Source of the DNA: Clostridia bacterium
GTDB lineage: Bacteria; Bacillota; Clostridia; Oscillospirales; Acutalibacteraceae
DNA length: 64,000 nucleotides
Assembly (NCBI GenBank): GCA_017409845.1
Contig: JAFQRY010000011.1
Location: forward strand, 124,001 to 188,000
Reading direction: 5' to 3'
In this document: in pieces, positions 7,192 through 17,100 of the stretch
How the letters are laid out: every line of letters starts with the position of its first letter
Position numbering within the stretch: position 1 is the stretch's first letter
Position numbers and translations under genes: made by a program
The notes under the pieces: model-generated
Database searches by the model: none
What the model was told of the DNA's origin: nothing
What the model saw: only the letters and a program-made list of their open reading frames with translations

Positions 7192-9942
7192 ATGGGTCTT
7201 TTAAAGAAAATATTCGGAGATTATTCCCAGAAAGAGGTTAAAAAAATCCGTCCTCTTTGCAACAAGGTTCTTGACCTTGAAAAGGAATATGAAAAGCTGA
7301 CCGATGAGCAGCTTCAGGCAAAAACTCCCGAATTCAAGCAGCGTCTTGCAAACGGAGAAACTCTTGACGATATTCTTCCCGAGGCATTTGCCGCCTGCCG
7401 AGAGGCTTCGTGGCGTGTTATCGGTCTTAAGCATTTCCCCGTGCAGATTATCGGCGGTATCATCCTTCATCAGGGAAGAATTGCCGAAATGAGAACAGGT
7501 GAAGGTAAAACTCTTGTTGCAACCCTGCCCGCATATCTTAATGCTCTTTCGGGCAACGGTGTTCATATTGTTACGGTCAACGATTATCTTGCACGCCGTG
7601 ACAGCGAGTGGATGGGCAAGGTTTACCGTTTCATGGGTCTTTCGGTCGGTCTTATCATCCATGAAAAGGAAAACGAAGAGAGAAAAGAAGCCTATGCCGC
7701 AGACATTACCTACGGTACCAACAATGAAATGGGCTTTGACTATCTGCGTGACAATATGGTTGTTTATAAAGAACATAAGGTGCAGAGAGGTCATAACTTT
7801 GCAATCGTTGACGAGGTTGACTCAATCCTTATCGACGAGGCAAGAACTCCGCTTATCATTTCGGGCAGAGGCGAAAAATCAACTGATCTTTATAAAATGG
7901 CAAACCGCTTTGCTCTTTTGCTCAAGTGCACAAAAATCAAGGAGGTCAACTCAAAGGAAGAGGTTGATGACCTTGTTGACGAAAGCTGTGACTATGTTGT
8001 TGACGAAAAAGCAAAGACTGCAACCCTCACAAAGGCGGGTGTTGCAAAGGCAGAGGCTTTCTTTAACCTTGAAAACCTCATGGATGCCGAGAATATGACA
8101 ATTCAGCATCATATCAATCAGGCACTTAAGGCAAACGGCGTCATGCGCCGTGACGTTGACTATGTTGTTAAGGATAATCAGGTTCTTATCGTTGACGAAT
8201 TCACGGGCCGTATTATGATGGGCAGACGCTATAACGAGGGTCTTCATCAGGCGATTGAAGCAAAGGAAAACGTCAATGTTGAGCATGAGAGCAAAACCCT
8301 TGCAACAATCACCTTCCAGAATTATTTCCGTCTTTATACAAAGCTTTCGGGTATGACGGGTACTGCGATGACCGAGGAAACCGAATTCAATCAGATTTAT
8401 AATCTTGACGTTATCGAAATCCCCACCAACAAGCCCATGATAAGAAACGACATGCCCGATGTTGTCTATAAGACGGAGCAGGCAAAATATATGGCGGTTA
8501 TTCAGACTATCGAGGAATGCCATGCCAAGGGTCAGCCCGTGCTTGTGGGTACTGTTTCGATTGAAAAATCGGAGCTTCTGAGTGCACTTCTCAAGAGAAA
8601 GGGCATAAAGCATGAGGTGCTCAACGCAAAGCATCACGATAAGGAAGCTGAAATTGTTGCTCAGGCAGGTAAGCCCTATGCAGTAACAATTGCAACCAAC
8701 ATGGCAGGTCGAGGCACCGATATCAAGCTCGGCGGTAATGCGGAATATCTTGCAAAATCCGAGCTTCGCAGAAAGGGCTATTCCGAGGAGCTTATTGCGG
8801 AGGCAACGGGCTTTGCAGAAACCGACAACGAAGAAATCCTTCAGGCAAGAGCGGAATATTCGGCTCTTGAAAAGAAATATGATGCCGAAATCGAGCCCGA
8901 GGCAGAGAAGGTCCGTGAGGCAGGCGGTCTTTTCATCATCGGCACGGAGCGTCACGAATCAAGACGAATTGACAATCAGCTCAGAGGCCGTGCAGGCCGT
9001 CAGGGCGACCCGGGTGCAAGCCGCTTCTTCCTTTCGCTTCAGGATGACCTCATGCGTCTTTTCGGCGGCGACAGAATCACAAGCGTTATGAATACCCTCA
9101 AAACGCCCGAGGATATGCCGATTGAAGCAAAGATGATTTCAAACACAATCGAAAGCTCTCAGAAGAAGATTGAAGGCAGAAACTTCGGCATCAGAAAGAG
9201 CGTTCTTCAGTATGACGATGTTATGAACCGTCAGAGAGAGCTTATTTATAAGCAGAGAAATCAGGTGCTTGACGGCGAGGAGCTCAAGCCCGTTATTCTC
9301 CGCATGATTGAAGGAACAATCAACGAAGCGGTTGATTTCTTCTGCTCCGACAGCCTTTCAAAGAAGGATTGGAATATTGACGGTCTGCGTGACAAGTTCA
9401 AGGGCTGGCTTACGGGTCCCGACGATTTCAAGGATGACTTTGACAAAGAAAAAGCAAGAGAGCTTCTTCTTGACAGAGCTCATAAGAGCTATGAAGCCCG
9501 TGAAGAACAGTTCGGCATCGGCGATAACGGCGAGCCGATTATGCGTGAGCTTGAAAAGCAGATTCTTCTTCGCAACGTTGACAGACAGTGGATGGATCAC
9601 ATTGACGCAATGGATCAGCTTCGCAGAGGTATCGGACTCCGTGCCTACGGTCAGACCGACCCCGTTGTTGCTTACAGAAACGTGGGCTCCGATATGTTTG
9701 ACAGCATGAATGAAGCAATCCGTGAGGATACGGCAAGGCAGATTCTTACCGTTGTTATCAGAAGCCAGGAAGAAACCAAGCGTGAACAGACCGCAAAAAT
9801 CACCGCAACAAGCGGATCCTCCGACGGCACGGATAAGAAACAGCCCGTGCGTAAAAAAGAAAAGGCAAGACCCAATGACCCCTGTCCCTGCGGCAGCGGA
9901 AAGAAATATAAAAATTGCTGCGGCGATGTAAGAAAGCAGTAA
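7192..9942 (+). CDS. secA: Preprotein translocase ATPase SecA
   Basis: 916 aa, full length. ATP-driven motor that pushes preproteins through SecYEG. Seen: [11 protein letters not shown] (Walker A, near residue 103), [16 protein letters not shown] (DEAD-box region), [48 protein letters not shown], and a C-terminal zinc-binding [13 protein letters not shown] tail that contacts SecB/ribosome/phospholipid in other bacteria. ACAGAGGTGTATT precedes the ATG. It is monocistronic with its own terminator. One secA only is seen in this window. Confidence 0.99.
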   Translation: MGLLKKIFGDYSQKEVKKIRPLCNKVLDLEKEYEKLTDEQLQAKTPEFKQRLANGETLDDILPEAFAACREASWRVIGLKHFPVQIIGGIILHQGRIAEMRTGEGKTLVATLPAYLNALSGNGVHIVTVNDYLARRDSEWMGKVYRFMGLSVGLIIHEKENEERKEAYAADITYGTNNEMGFDYLRDNMVVYKEHKVQRGHNFAIVDEVDSILIDEARTPLIISGRGEKSTDLYKMANRFALLLKCTKIKEVNSKEEVDDLVDESCDYVVDEKAKTATLTKAGVAKAEAFFNLENLMDAENMTIQHHINQALKANGVMRRDVDYVVKDNQVLIVDEFTGRIMMGRRYNEGLHQAIEAKENVNVEHESKTLATITFQNYFRLYTKLSGMTGTAMTEETEFNQIYNLDVIEIPTNKPMIRNDMPDVVYKTEQAKYMAVIQTIEECHAKGQPVLVGTVSIEKSELLSALLKRKGIKHEVLNAKHHDKEAEIVAQAGKPYAVTIATNMAGRGTDIKLGGNAEYLAKSELRRKGYSEELIAEATGFAETDNEEILQARAEYSALEKKYDAEIEPEAEKVREAGGLFIIGTERHESRRIDNQLRGRAGRQGDPGASRFFLSLQDDLMRLFGGDRITSVMNTLKTPEDMPIEAKMISNTIESSQKKIEGRNFGIRKSVLQYDDVMNRQRELIYKQRNQVLDGEELKPVILRMIEGTINEAVDFFCSDSLSKKDWNIDGLRDKFKGWLTGPDDFKDDFDKEKARELLLDRAHKSYEAREEQFGIGDNGEPIMRELEKQILLRNVDRQWMDHIDAMDQLRRGIGLRAYGQTDPVVAYRNVGSDMFDSMNEAIREDTARQILTVVIRSQEETKREQTAKITATSGSSDGTDKKQPVRKKEKARPNDPCPCGSGKKYKNCCGDVRKQ

Positions 9943-9951
9943 AATTGATTC

Positions 9952-9978
9952 CCCCCGACTGCCCGTCGGGGGATTTTT
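9952..9978 (+). terminator. Terminator of secA
   Basis: CCCCCGAC, loop TGCCC, GTCGGGGG, then ATTTTT, just after the secA stop codon. Confidence 0.9.
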
Positions 9979-9987
9979 GCCTGATAT

Positions 9988-10043
9988 CTTAATAAACTTG
10001 TAACTTTTTTGCTATTCTTTTTGTAATTCCGCCCCGTTATAAT
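9988..10043 (+). promoter_or_regulatory. Promoter region of the two-component operon, with a weak copy of the shared operator
   Basis: CTTAATAAA at 9988 lies 50 bases upstream of a TATAAT at 10038. The same CTTAATAAA stands 51 bases upstream of TATAAT at the two microprotein promoters (13,506/13,557 and 40,495/40,546). The neighbouring operator units and the TTAGAAATTG element are not well conserved here, so autoregulation is a weaker prediction. Confidence 0.4.
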
Positions 10044-10085
10044 CATAATTGTTCCGTGGGATTGAATTTTTTTGAGGTGAAACTG

Positions 10086-10775
10086 ATGTATACCGTACTC
10101 GTCTGCGATGACGATATCGCAATTCTTGATTCCGTTGAAATTTATTTAAAGCTTGAGGGATATAATGTTCTCCGTGCCGAAAACGGCAGGCAGGCACTCG
10201 AGCAGGTTAAGAATAATGAGGTGCACTGCGTTATTCTTGACATTATGATGCCGGGCCTTGACGGACTTCAGGCTACTCTGAAGCTCCGCGAAACAAACAA
10301 TATCCCCATTATTCTGCTTTCCGCAAAGAGCGAGGATACCGACAAGATAACGGGTCTTTCCTTCGGTGCGGATGACTATGTTACAAAGCCCTTCAATCCT
10401 CTTGAGCTTATGGCAAGGGTGAAATCGCAGATAAGGCGTTTCACCGCACTCGGCTCAATGGAGAAAAAGGAAGGCGTTATAACAACGGGGGGTCTTTCGC
10501 TTGACGTGCCCGCAAAGGAGCTGACTCTTGACGGCGAAAACGTTAAGCTTACCGCAACGGAATACGGAATTATGAAGGTGCTTATGGAAAATCTCGGCAG
10601 GGTGCTCTCCTCCGACCAGATTTATGAAGCGGTCTGGGATGAGCCTGCGTTTGACTCCAGAAAGACGGTAACGGTGCATATCAAGCGAATCCGTGACAAA
10701 ATTGAAATCAACCCCAAGGACGCAAAATACTTAAAGGTGGTGTGGGGCATTGGCTACAAAATCGAAAAATATTAA
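10086..10775 (+). CDS. OmpR/PhoB-family response regulator
   Basis: 229 aa cytosolic DNA-binding regulator. Receiver domain 1-118: acidic pocket CDDD (8-10), phospho-acceptor Asp52 in ILDIMMPG, LLSAK switch Ser/Thr, and Lys101 in TKPFNP. A winged-helix effector domain occupies about 128-229 (LTATEYGIMKVLMENLGRVLSSDQIY ... TVTVHIKRIRDKIE is the recognition-helix/wing area). I chose ATG 10086 behind GAGGTGAAACTG; an in-frame GTG at 10056 would add ten residues before the first strand. The gene overlaps the kinase gene by 26 bases, so the two are co-expressed. Likely targets are the promoters listed at 13,496 and 40,485. Confidence 0.95.
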   Translation: MYTVLVCDDDIAILDSVEIYLKLEGYNVLRAENGRQALEQVKNNEVHCVILDIMMPGLDGLQATLKLRETNNIPIILLSAKSEDTDKITGLSFGADDYVTKPFNPLELMARVKSQIRRFTALGSMEKKEGVITTGGLSLDVPAKELTLDGENVKLTATEYGIMKVLMENLGRVLSSDQIYEAVWDEPAFDSRKTVTVHIKRIRDKIEINPKDAKYLKVVWGIGYKIEKY

Positions 10776-13476
10776 TAAGGGAATAAAAATTGCCGCCCTT
10801 GTCATGGCGGTTGTCATGTTTCTTGCATCGGGCTTCTTTGCGAGCGTGTTCATAAGAAGCTTTGCACATTATGCGGGCGACACAAGCCCGACATTTATTG
10901 AAACTCCCTCTTTCCGCTGGCAGATGAATCAGTTCATAAGAGATATGTTTCATTCTGCACAGTATCTGTCGGTCAACAGTGTTGAAGATTATCAGAAAAC
11001 AACTGACGGCAAGGAAATAAATCAAAGATGGCAGTCTGAGGCGGAGCGTGTTTCGCAGGCGTTTGATCTGCTCTCGGCTTCGGAAGTCAGGGTTTACCGT
11101 GATGCACAGAACCGCTACAGATATTCATTTGTATATAATAATGTTATTTATTATTTCAATTATGACGGCAATTTCATTTCCGCAGAAGAATTCTCGGATC
11201 TTTTCTATGTTGAGTCGTATGCAGAAGAGGTTTATGCGGATGAGGAGTCAACAACCGTTGTTGATGTTCCCGTTACGATTGTTGACAACGGAATCGTATA
11301 TACTCAGGTTTCGGTCGAAAATTCCGGCTATGCTTATAATCCGTACGAATCAGGCAATGCTCCCGAATATGTCAACGACATAAGCAGGGCTCTGAACACG
11401 CTTTATTCTGTTGACGGCGGCTATTGCTATGGCGAGGCGGAAAAAGAAACCTTTCTCGGTATGGTTGAGAATAACCGCATAGCGGAGCTCAGCGACAAGC
11501 TTCACAGAAACAGCATAAACAGAAGAAATATCAATAATACAAAAAACGTCAACTATGCCATGATTTATAAATCGGGAACGGTTGTTACAAACTGCGGAAT
11601 CACCGCCAAGGATACCGAGGAGCAGATTCTTGAAAAGCTTGTCGGCAGCGGCAGATTTGCAGAGGGCATCAAAGACGGCAAATATACATTATATAAAGGC
11701 ACGGCATACACCGAAAGCAAGGGTGTTTTTGCTATGCTCAGAAGCTGGCTGTTCAGCGATTATTATACCAAGAGCGAGCTTGAAACAAAAAATTTCCTTA
11801 ACGGGTATTTAGAGGATGTTCAGGCGGCATATTTCGGCATTCCCGTTTATAAGGGAGTTGACGGCTTTTCAATTTCGGAGCAGGCATATAATGAATTCCG
11901 CAATGTGCATATTAATTCTCCCGCACTTCTTCTTACGCTTACGGTCATAACCTTTGTTCTTGCATGTGCAGCCTGCATTTATCTTGTTTGTGTTGCGGGC
12001 AAAACGGCAGACGGAATTAAAATCAATTTTACGGACAGGGTTCCTGCCGAAATCAACTGGGTTCTTGGTATTGCAACAATGGCGTTGCTTGCGTTTGCCG
12101 CGTTCTGCCTTGTTGTCGGTGAATTTGACCCCGTTGGTCTTGCTGACGATGTTTTCGGCGACGAGGTGAGCTACCTTATCGGAACGATGAGCACTCTCAG
12201 CCGTATGACAAGCGAGCTTATCGCCGTCTGCGTTGCAGGTTTCTTTATGATTTGGACAGCTCTCAGCATGAGCCTTGCAAGAAATATCCGCAACAAAACC
12301 TTTATTAAGCATACGCTCTGTTATCTCATTCTGATTCTTGCATTCAGACTTGTTAAGCTTGTTTTCAAGCCGTTCGGAAGATTCTTTAAATTCCTGTGGA
12401 AAAAGACAGACAGACTTGCGAAGAAGCTTGAATTTATTTTCACCTGCGATTATTCAAAGGGTCAGGGCACAAAGTTCAAGATTCTTGCCTGCGTTTTGTC
12501 GGCAATGTTTGTTGTTGCAACGGCTGTTTATTATCTTATAATGGGTGTACTTTTCAGCTATGAACCCATTATCGCTTTTGTGATGCTTGCTTTCGGCATC
12601 ATCGGAGATGCTGTTATTCTGCTTTTCATGCTGCTTGTCATTGTTTCTGCAGACAGAATTTTTGAAGCGGTCAACGATATCAGAAACGGTAACCTCAACC
12701 GCACGATTGACACGAAATACATGCCGCCGTTTATGAAACGCTTTGCAGAGGATATTCTTTCAATGCAGGACGGACTTCAGAATGCGGTTGAAAGTGCGGT
12801 GCGTGACCAGAGGATGAAGGCAGAGCTTATAACAAATGTTTCGCATGACCTCAAAACACCGCTTACTTCAATCGTAACCTATGTTGACCTTCTCAAAAAG
12901 TGCAGCATAGATAATGAGGATGCAGACAGATATGTTTCGATTCTCGATGAAAAGGCTCAGAAGATGAAAAAACTTATTGAGGATCTTGTTGAAGCTTCAA
13001 AGGCATCGTCGGGAGCAATGGAAATTCATCCCGTGAAGATAAATCTCTGCGAGTTTGCGGCTCAGGCTGTCGGCGAGCACGAGGATGAGCTTAAGAGCAG
13101 AAATATTGAAATTCTTCTCAGGATGCCTGAAGAGCCCGTTGTTGTTACCGCCGATTCACAGAAAACCTCACGCATAGTTGAAAACCTTTTCTCAAACATC
13201 AGAAAATACGCCATGGAGGGCACAAGAGCCTATGTTGAGGTGCTCGGCGGCGAAGAATACGGTACGCTGATTTTCAAAAACATTTCCAAAGAAATGCTCG
13301 ATGTTTCGGCAGAGGAGCTGACACAGCGTTTCGTCAGAGGAGATGCTTCCCGTTCAAGTGAGGGAAACGGTCTGGGTCTTTCGATTGCAAAGAGCCTCTG
13401 TGAGCTGCAGAAGGGCAGACTTTCCGTTGCGATTGACGGCGACCTTTTCAAAGCAACGGTTGTTCTTCCGAGATAA
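10750..13476 (+). CDS. Large membrane histidine kinase
   Basis: 908 aa, about twice the usual size. One transmembrane segment (about 12-34), a 350-residue extracytoplasmic region, then several further membrane segments between about 388 and 640, a HAMP-like NDIRNGNLNRTI linker, and the kinase core: H699 in NVSHDLKTPLTS, the N-box ENLFSNIRKYA and the G-box GNGLGLSIAKSLCE. The start is TTG 10750, inside the regulator gene, with AAAGGTGG eight bases before it; no other start fits upstream of the first membrane segment. Kinase and regulator form one operon, and a microprotein gene follows. The ligand is unknown; the ectodomain matches nothing I recognise. Confidence 0.9.
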   Translation: MATKSKNINKGIKIAALVMAVVMFLASGFFASVFIRSFAHYAGDTSPTFIETPSFRWQMNQFIRDMFHSAQYLSVNSVEDYQKTTDGKEINQRWQSEAERVSQAFDLLSASEVRVYRDAQNRYRYSFVYNNVIYYFNYDGNFISAEEFSDLFYVESYAEEVYADEESTTVVDVPVTIVDNGIVYTQVSVENSGYAYNPYESGNAPEYVNDISRALNTLYSVDGGYCYGEAEKETFLGMVENNRIAELSDKLHRNSINRRNINNTKNVNYAMIYKSGTVVTNCGITAKDTEEQILEKLVGSGRFAEGIKDGKYTLYKGTAYTESKGVFAMLRSWLFSDYYTKSELETKNFLNGYLEDVQAAYFGIPVYKGVDGFSISEQAYNEFRNVHINSPALLLTLTVITFVLACAACIYLVCVAGKTADGIKINFTDRVPAEINWVLGIATMALLAFAAFCLVVGEFDPVGLADDVFGDEVSYLIGTMSTLSRMTSELIAVCVAGFFMIWTALSMSLARNIRNKTFIKHTLCYLILILAFRLVKLVFKPFGRFFKFLWKKTDRLAKKLEFIFTCDYSKGQGTKFKILACVLSAMFVVATAVYYLIMGVLFSYEPIIAFVMLAFGIIGDAVILLFMLLVIVSADRIFEAVNDIRNGNLNRTIDTKYMPPFMKRFAEDILSMQDGLQNAVESAVRDQRMKAELITNVSHDLKTPLTSIVTYVDLLKKCSIDNEDADRYVSILDEKAQKMKKLIEDLVEASKASSGAMEIHPVKINLCEFAAQAVGEHEDELKSRNIEILLRMPEEPVVVTADSQKTSRIVENLFSNIRKYAMEGTRAYVEVLGGEEYGTLIFKNISKEMLDVSAEELTQRFVRGDASRSSEGNGLGLSIAKSLCELQKGRLSVAIDGDLFKATVVLPR

Positions 13477-13495
13477 ACGGCTGAATTAAAATAAT

Positions 13496-13562
13496 GTTAA
13501 TAAATCTTAATAAATTCTTAGAGATTTTCCCTGTTTAAAATTAGAAATTGAACGTATATAAT
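13496..13562 (+). promoter_or_regulatory. Activator-type promoter of the 34-aa microprotein
   Basis: Three direct units, GTTAATAAAT (13496), CTTAATAAAT (13506) and CTTAGAGATT (13517), spaced 10 and 11 bases, then TTAGAAATTG (13541) and TATAAT (13557), with no good -35 box. The region 40,485-40,551 has the same layout; 22 bases from 13506 are identical there. Direct repeats of about one helical turn ending at the -35 position are typical for OmpR-family activators. Confidence 0.65.
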
Positions 13563-13598
13563 ACAGTCATAACAAAAAACATTCAGGGGGACATTAAA

Positions 13599-13703
13599 AT
13601 GATTCTTTTCAAGGCTTTGACGGTTGTTATTCTCGCACTCACTCTTGCAGCATGCATTCTTTCGGGTCAGGAGTATTCCGAAACCGAAGAAGAAACGGCA
13701 TAA
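13599..13703 (+). CDS. Membrane microprotein, 34 aa
   Basis: ATG 13599 follows CAGGGGGACATTAAA. The product begins MILFKALTVVILALTLAACI and continues LSGQEYSETEEETA: one hydrophobic segment followed by an acidic tail. LAAC is lipobox-like, so a very short lipopeptide is an alternative to a simple membrane peptide. It lies just after the histidine-kinase gene but has its own regulated promoter, shared with the microprotein gene at 40,612. Reality is supported by promoter, binding site and hydrophobic design rather than by homology. Function unknown; it could report to or inhibit the adjacent kinase. Confidence 0.6.
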   Translation: MILFKALTVVILALTLAACILSGQEYSETEEETA

Positions 13704-13746
13704 AGAAAAAATTACAGGGCTGTTCGGTTGAACAGTCCTGTTTTTT

Positions 13747-13798
13747 AGTTAAGAGTGAAAAGTGAATAGTGAATAATTTCGGAAGGGCTTCGCCCTTA
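13747..13798. repeat. Repeat family A, copy 4 (left end only)
   Basis: AGTTAAGAGTGAAAAGTGAA is followed, after ATAGTGAATAATTTCGG, by the hairpin AAGGGC-TTC-GCCCTT and ACCCGA. The right terminus is missing; family B sequence follows, so the copy appears truncated. Confidence 0.6.
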
Positions 13799-13857
13799 CC
13801 CGATTATATAATGAAATGCGTAATCAATGGTCGCTTCGCTCCGATTTTTTATATAGC

Positions 13858-13993
13858 CCCTTGGCTCCTTTGTTAACTCCCTCAGTCTCGCTTCGCTCGC
13901 CAGCTCCCTCTCGAGGGAGCCAAATCGCTGTCGAGCGAAGCGAGACTGAGGATTGATGAATGCGTAATCATTCGGGCGATTCGTGAATCGCCC
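13858..13993. repeat. Palindrome cluster (repeat family B and related)
   Basis: A perfect 20-bp inverted repeat, CCTCAGTCTCGCTTCGCTCG (13880) with its complement at 13932-13951, encloses GCTCCCTCTCGAGGGAGC. A second palindrome, GGGCGATTC-GT-GAATCGCCC, is at 13974-13993. Between 13704 and 14079 I see no gene, only these repeats. Confidence 0.65.
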
Positions 13994-14033
13994 CTACTTA
14001 CCTTTTTTAAATGCAAAAAACAAATCATCGTAG

Positions 14034-14055
14034 GGGACGGCCTCTGTGCCGTCCC
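14034..14055. repeat. Hairpin repeat GGGACGGC-CTCTGT-GCCGTCCC, copy 1
   Basis: The identical 22-bp sequence occurs at 56337-56358, 42 kb away; a variant with different arms is at 6480. Confidence 0.7.
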
Positions 14056-14079
14056 GATTTAATAATCAAAAGACAAAAA

Positions 14080-14103
14080 CGGCACGGTTTTTCAACCGTG
14101 CCG
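14080..14103 (-). terminator. Terminator of the pyruvate:ferredoxin oxidoreductase gene
   Basis: CGGCACGGTT pairs with AACCGTGCCG around TTTC; on the minus strand it is followed by TTTTTG, 16 bases past the stop codon. Confidence 0.85.
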
Positions 14104-14118
14104 CTGTTTATTTAAGGA

Positions 14119-17100
14119 TTAGTCAGCCTTGGGAGCATAGAGGTCCTTAAGACGAAGGAGGTGATCATATCTCTCAACTGCTGTCTTCTCAGCAAGAGCG
14201 AAGAGTTCTTCTGCTCTTTCGGGGAATGAGCGTGTGAGTGATGAGTAACGAGCTTCGTTGAGAAGGAATTCTCTGTAGCTGCCTGTTGCGGGCTTGCTGT
14301 CGATGGTGAAGGGATTCTTGCCTTCAGCCTTGAGTGCGGGATTGTAACGGAACATGTTCCAGTAGCCGCAGTCAACAGCCTTCTTCATTTCAGCCTGGCA
14401 GTTAACCATGCCGCCCTTGATTGAGTGCATTTCGCAGGGTGCGTATGCGATGATGATTGAGGGACCGTTGTATGCTTCTGCTTCAGCTATAGCCTTGATT
14501 GTCTGGTTTGCGTCTGCACCCATAGCAATCTGTGCAACGTAAACATAGCCGTAGCTCATTGCAATTTCAGCAAGTGACTTCTTAGCGATGCCCTTACCTG
14601 CTGCTGCGAACTGAGCAACCTGACCGATGTTTGAAGCCTTTGAAGCCTGACCGCCGGTGTTGGAGTAAACTTCGGTATCGAATACCATGATGTTAACATC
14701 TTCGCCTGCTGCAAGAACATGGTCAACGCCGCCGAAGCCGATATCGTATGCCCAGCCGTCGCCGCCGAAGATCCATACTGACTTCTTAGCGAGATATTCC
14801 TTGCTTGCAAGGATTTCCTTGCCTGCTTCACAGCCGCAAGCTTCAAGAGCTGCAACGAGAGCTTCTGTTGCTGCACCGTTCTTTGCACCGTCGTTAACTG
14901 TGTCAAGGTATGCTGCTGTAGCTGCCTTGATTTCTTCTGTTGCACATTCAGCTTCTGCAACTGCCTTAACCTTAGCGATGAGGCTGTTACGGATAGCGTT
15001 CTGGCCGAGGTACATACCGAAGCCGTGCTCTGCGTTGTCTTCGAAGAGTGAGTTAGCCCAAGCGGGACCGTAGCCCTTCTTGTTGACTGTATAGGGTGAT
15101 GTTGCTGCGGGACCGCCCCAGATTGATGAACAGCCTGTAGCGTTTGAAATATACATTCTGTCGCCGAACATCTGAGTGATAAGGCGTGCATAAGCTGTTT
15201 CAGCACAGCCTGCGCATGAGCCTGAGAACTCGAGGAGAGGAGTCTTGTACTGGCTGCCGATAACGGTGTTATCTGCAAGGTCAGCCTTGACTGTTACATT
15301 TTCAACCATGTAGTCGAATACGGGCTGCATAGCATCCTGGCTCTCTCTTGAAACCATCTTGAGTGAGTTTGTGGGACATACGCCTACGCAAACGCCGCAA
15401 CCCATACAATCGAGGGGTGAAACAGCGAGGCTGTACTTATATGAATCCTTGCCCTTACCCTTCTTGTCAACGATGATTGCGTTGGCAGGAGCGGCAGCAG
15501 CTTCTTCAGCTGTGAGAGCATAGGGTCTGATAGTTGCGTGGGGGCATACATATGAGCACTTGTTACACTGAGCACATGTTGCACCGTCCCATGCGGGAAC
15601 GAGAACAGCAACGCCTCTCTTTTCGTAAGCGGAAGCACCCTGCTCGAATGTACCGTCAGCATGGTCAACGAATGCTGAAACGGGAAGTGAGTCACCGTTC
15701 ATAAGACCAACGGGCTTCATAATGCCGTCAACCATCTTAACGAGCTTCTCTGCACCCTTTGATGCTTCGGGAGCTGCGTCGTCAGCTGCGTCTGCCCAGT
15801 CTGCGGGAACGTTGATCTTAACGAATGCTGTTGCACCTGCGTCAATAGCTTTTTCGTTCATTTCAACGATTTCCTTACCCTTCTTCATGAACTTCTGTGC
15901 CTTTTCTTTCATGTAGCCGATAGCTTCGTCCTTGGGAAGAACGTTTGAAAGAGCAAAGAAAGCTGACTGAAGAACGGTGTTTGTTCTCTTGCCGAGACCG
16001 ATCTGAGCTGCAAGGTCGATAGCGTTAACTGTGTAAAGCTGAACATTGTTCTTTGCAATGTATCTCTTGGCTTCTGCGGGAAGCTTTGCAGCAAGCTCTT
16101 CCTCATTCCACTGGCAGTTGATGAGGTAAACGCCGCCGGGCTTAACATCGTTAACCATCTTGTAGCCCTTTTCTACATATGAGGGGTTGTGGCAAGCAAC
16201 GAAGTCTGCCTTGTTGATGTAGTAGGGGGACTTGATGGGGCTGTCGCCGAAACGAAGGTGAGAAATTGTGATACCGCCGGTCTTCTTTGAGTCATACTGG
16301 AAGTATGCCTGAACATACTTGTCGGTATGGTCACCGATGATCTTGATTGAGTCTTTGTTTGCACCAACTGTGCCGTCGCCGCCGAGACCCCAGAACTTGC
16401 ACTCGATTGTGCCTTCTGCTGCGGTGTTGGGAGCTTCCTTCTCTTCAAGTGAGAGGTTGGTAACGTCGTCGGTGATACCCATTGTGAACTGAGCCTTGGG
16501 AGCATCCTTTGCAAGCTCTTCATATACTGCGAAGATGCTTGAGGGAGGAGTATCCTTTGAGCCGAGGCCGTAGCGGCCGCCGATTACCTGAGCACCTGTT
16601 CTGCCTGTTGCAGCAAGAGCAGCAACAACATCAAGATAAAGAGGCTCGCCGAGTGAACCGGGTTCCTTTGTTCTGTCGAGAACAGCAATCTTCTTTGCTG
16701 TTGCGGGGATAGCTTCAACAAGCTTTTCTGCTGAGAAGGGTCTGTAAAGACGAACCTTAACAAGACCAACCTTCTCACCCTTAGCGGTAAGATAATCAAT
16801 AACTTCTTCTGCTACGTCGCAAACCGAACCCATAGCGATGATAACTCTCTCTGCGTCGGGAGCACCGTAGTAGTTGAAGAGCTTGTAGTTTGTGCCGAGC
16901 TTTGCATTAACCTTATCCATGTATTCTTCAACGATAGCGGGAAGAGCATCATAATAAGCGTTGCAAGCTTCTCTGTGCTGGAAGAAGATGTCGCCGTTTT
17001 CGTGTGAACCGCGCATAACGGGTCTTTCGGGGTTGAGAGCTCTCTTGCGGAATGCTTCAACAGCATCCATGTCGCACATTTCCTTGAGGTCTTCGAAATC

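Noticed and set aside
7951-8955. A 334-codon minus-strand frame inside secA (and others at 7201-7794)
   Set aside because: Antisense shadows of secA; Cys/Leu/Phe-rich composition typical of reversed coding sequence and no initiation signal.
10056-10085. Earlier GTG start for the response regulator
   Set aside because: No binding site before it, and it adds residues ahead of the first receiver strand; ATG 10086 has GAGGTGAAACTG.
14034-14055. Simple terminator for a gene upstream
   Set aside because: No coding gene ends nearby on that side, there is no T-run, and the identical sequence recurs at 56,337, so it is treated as a repeat.
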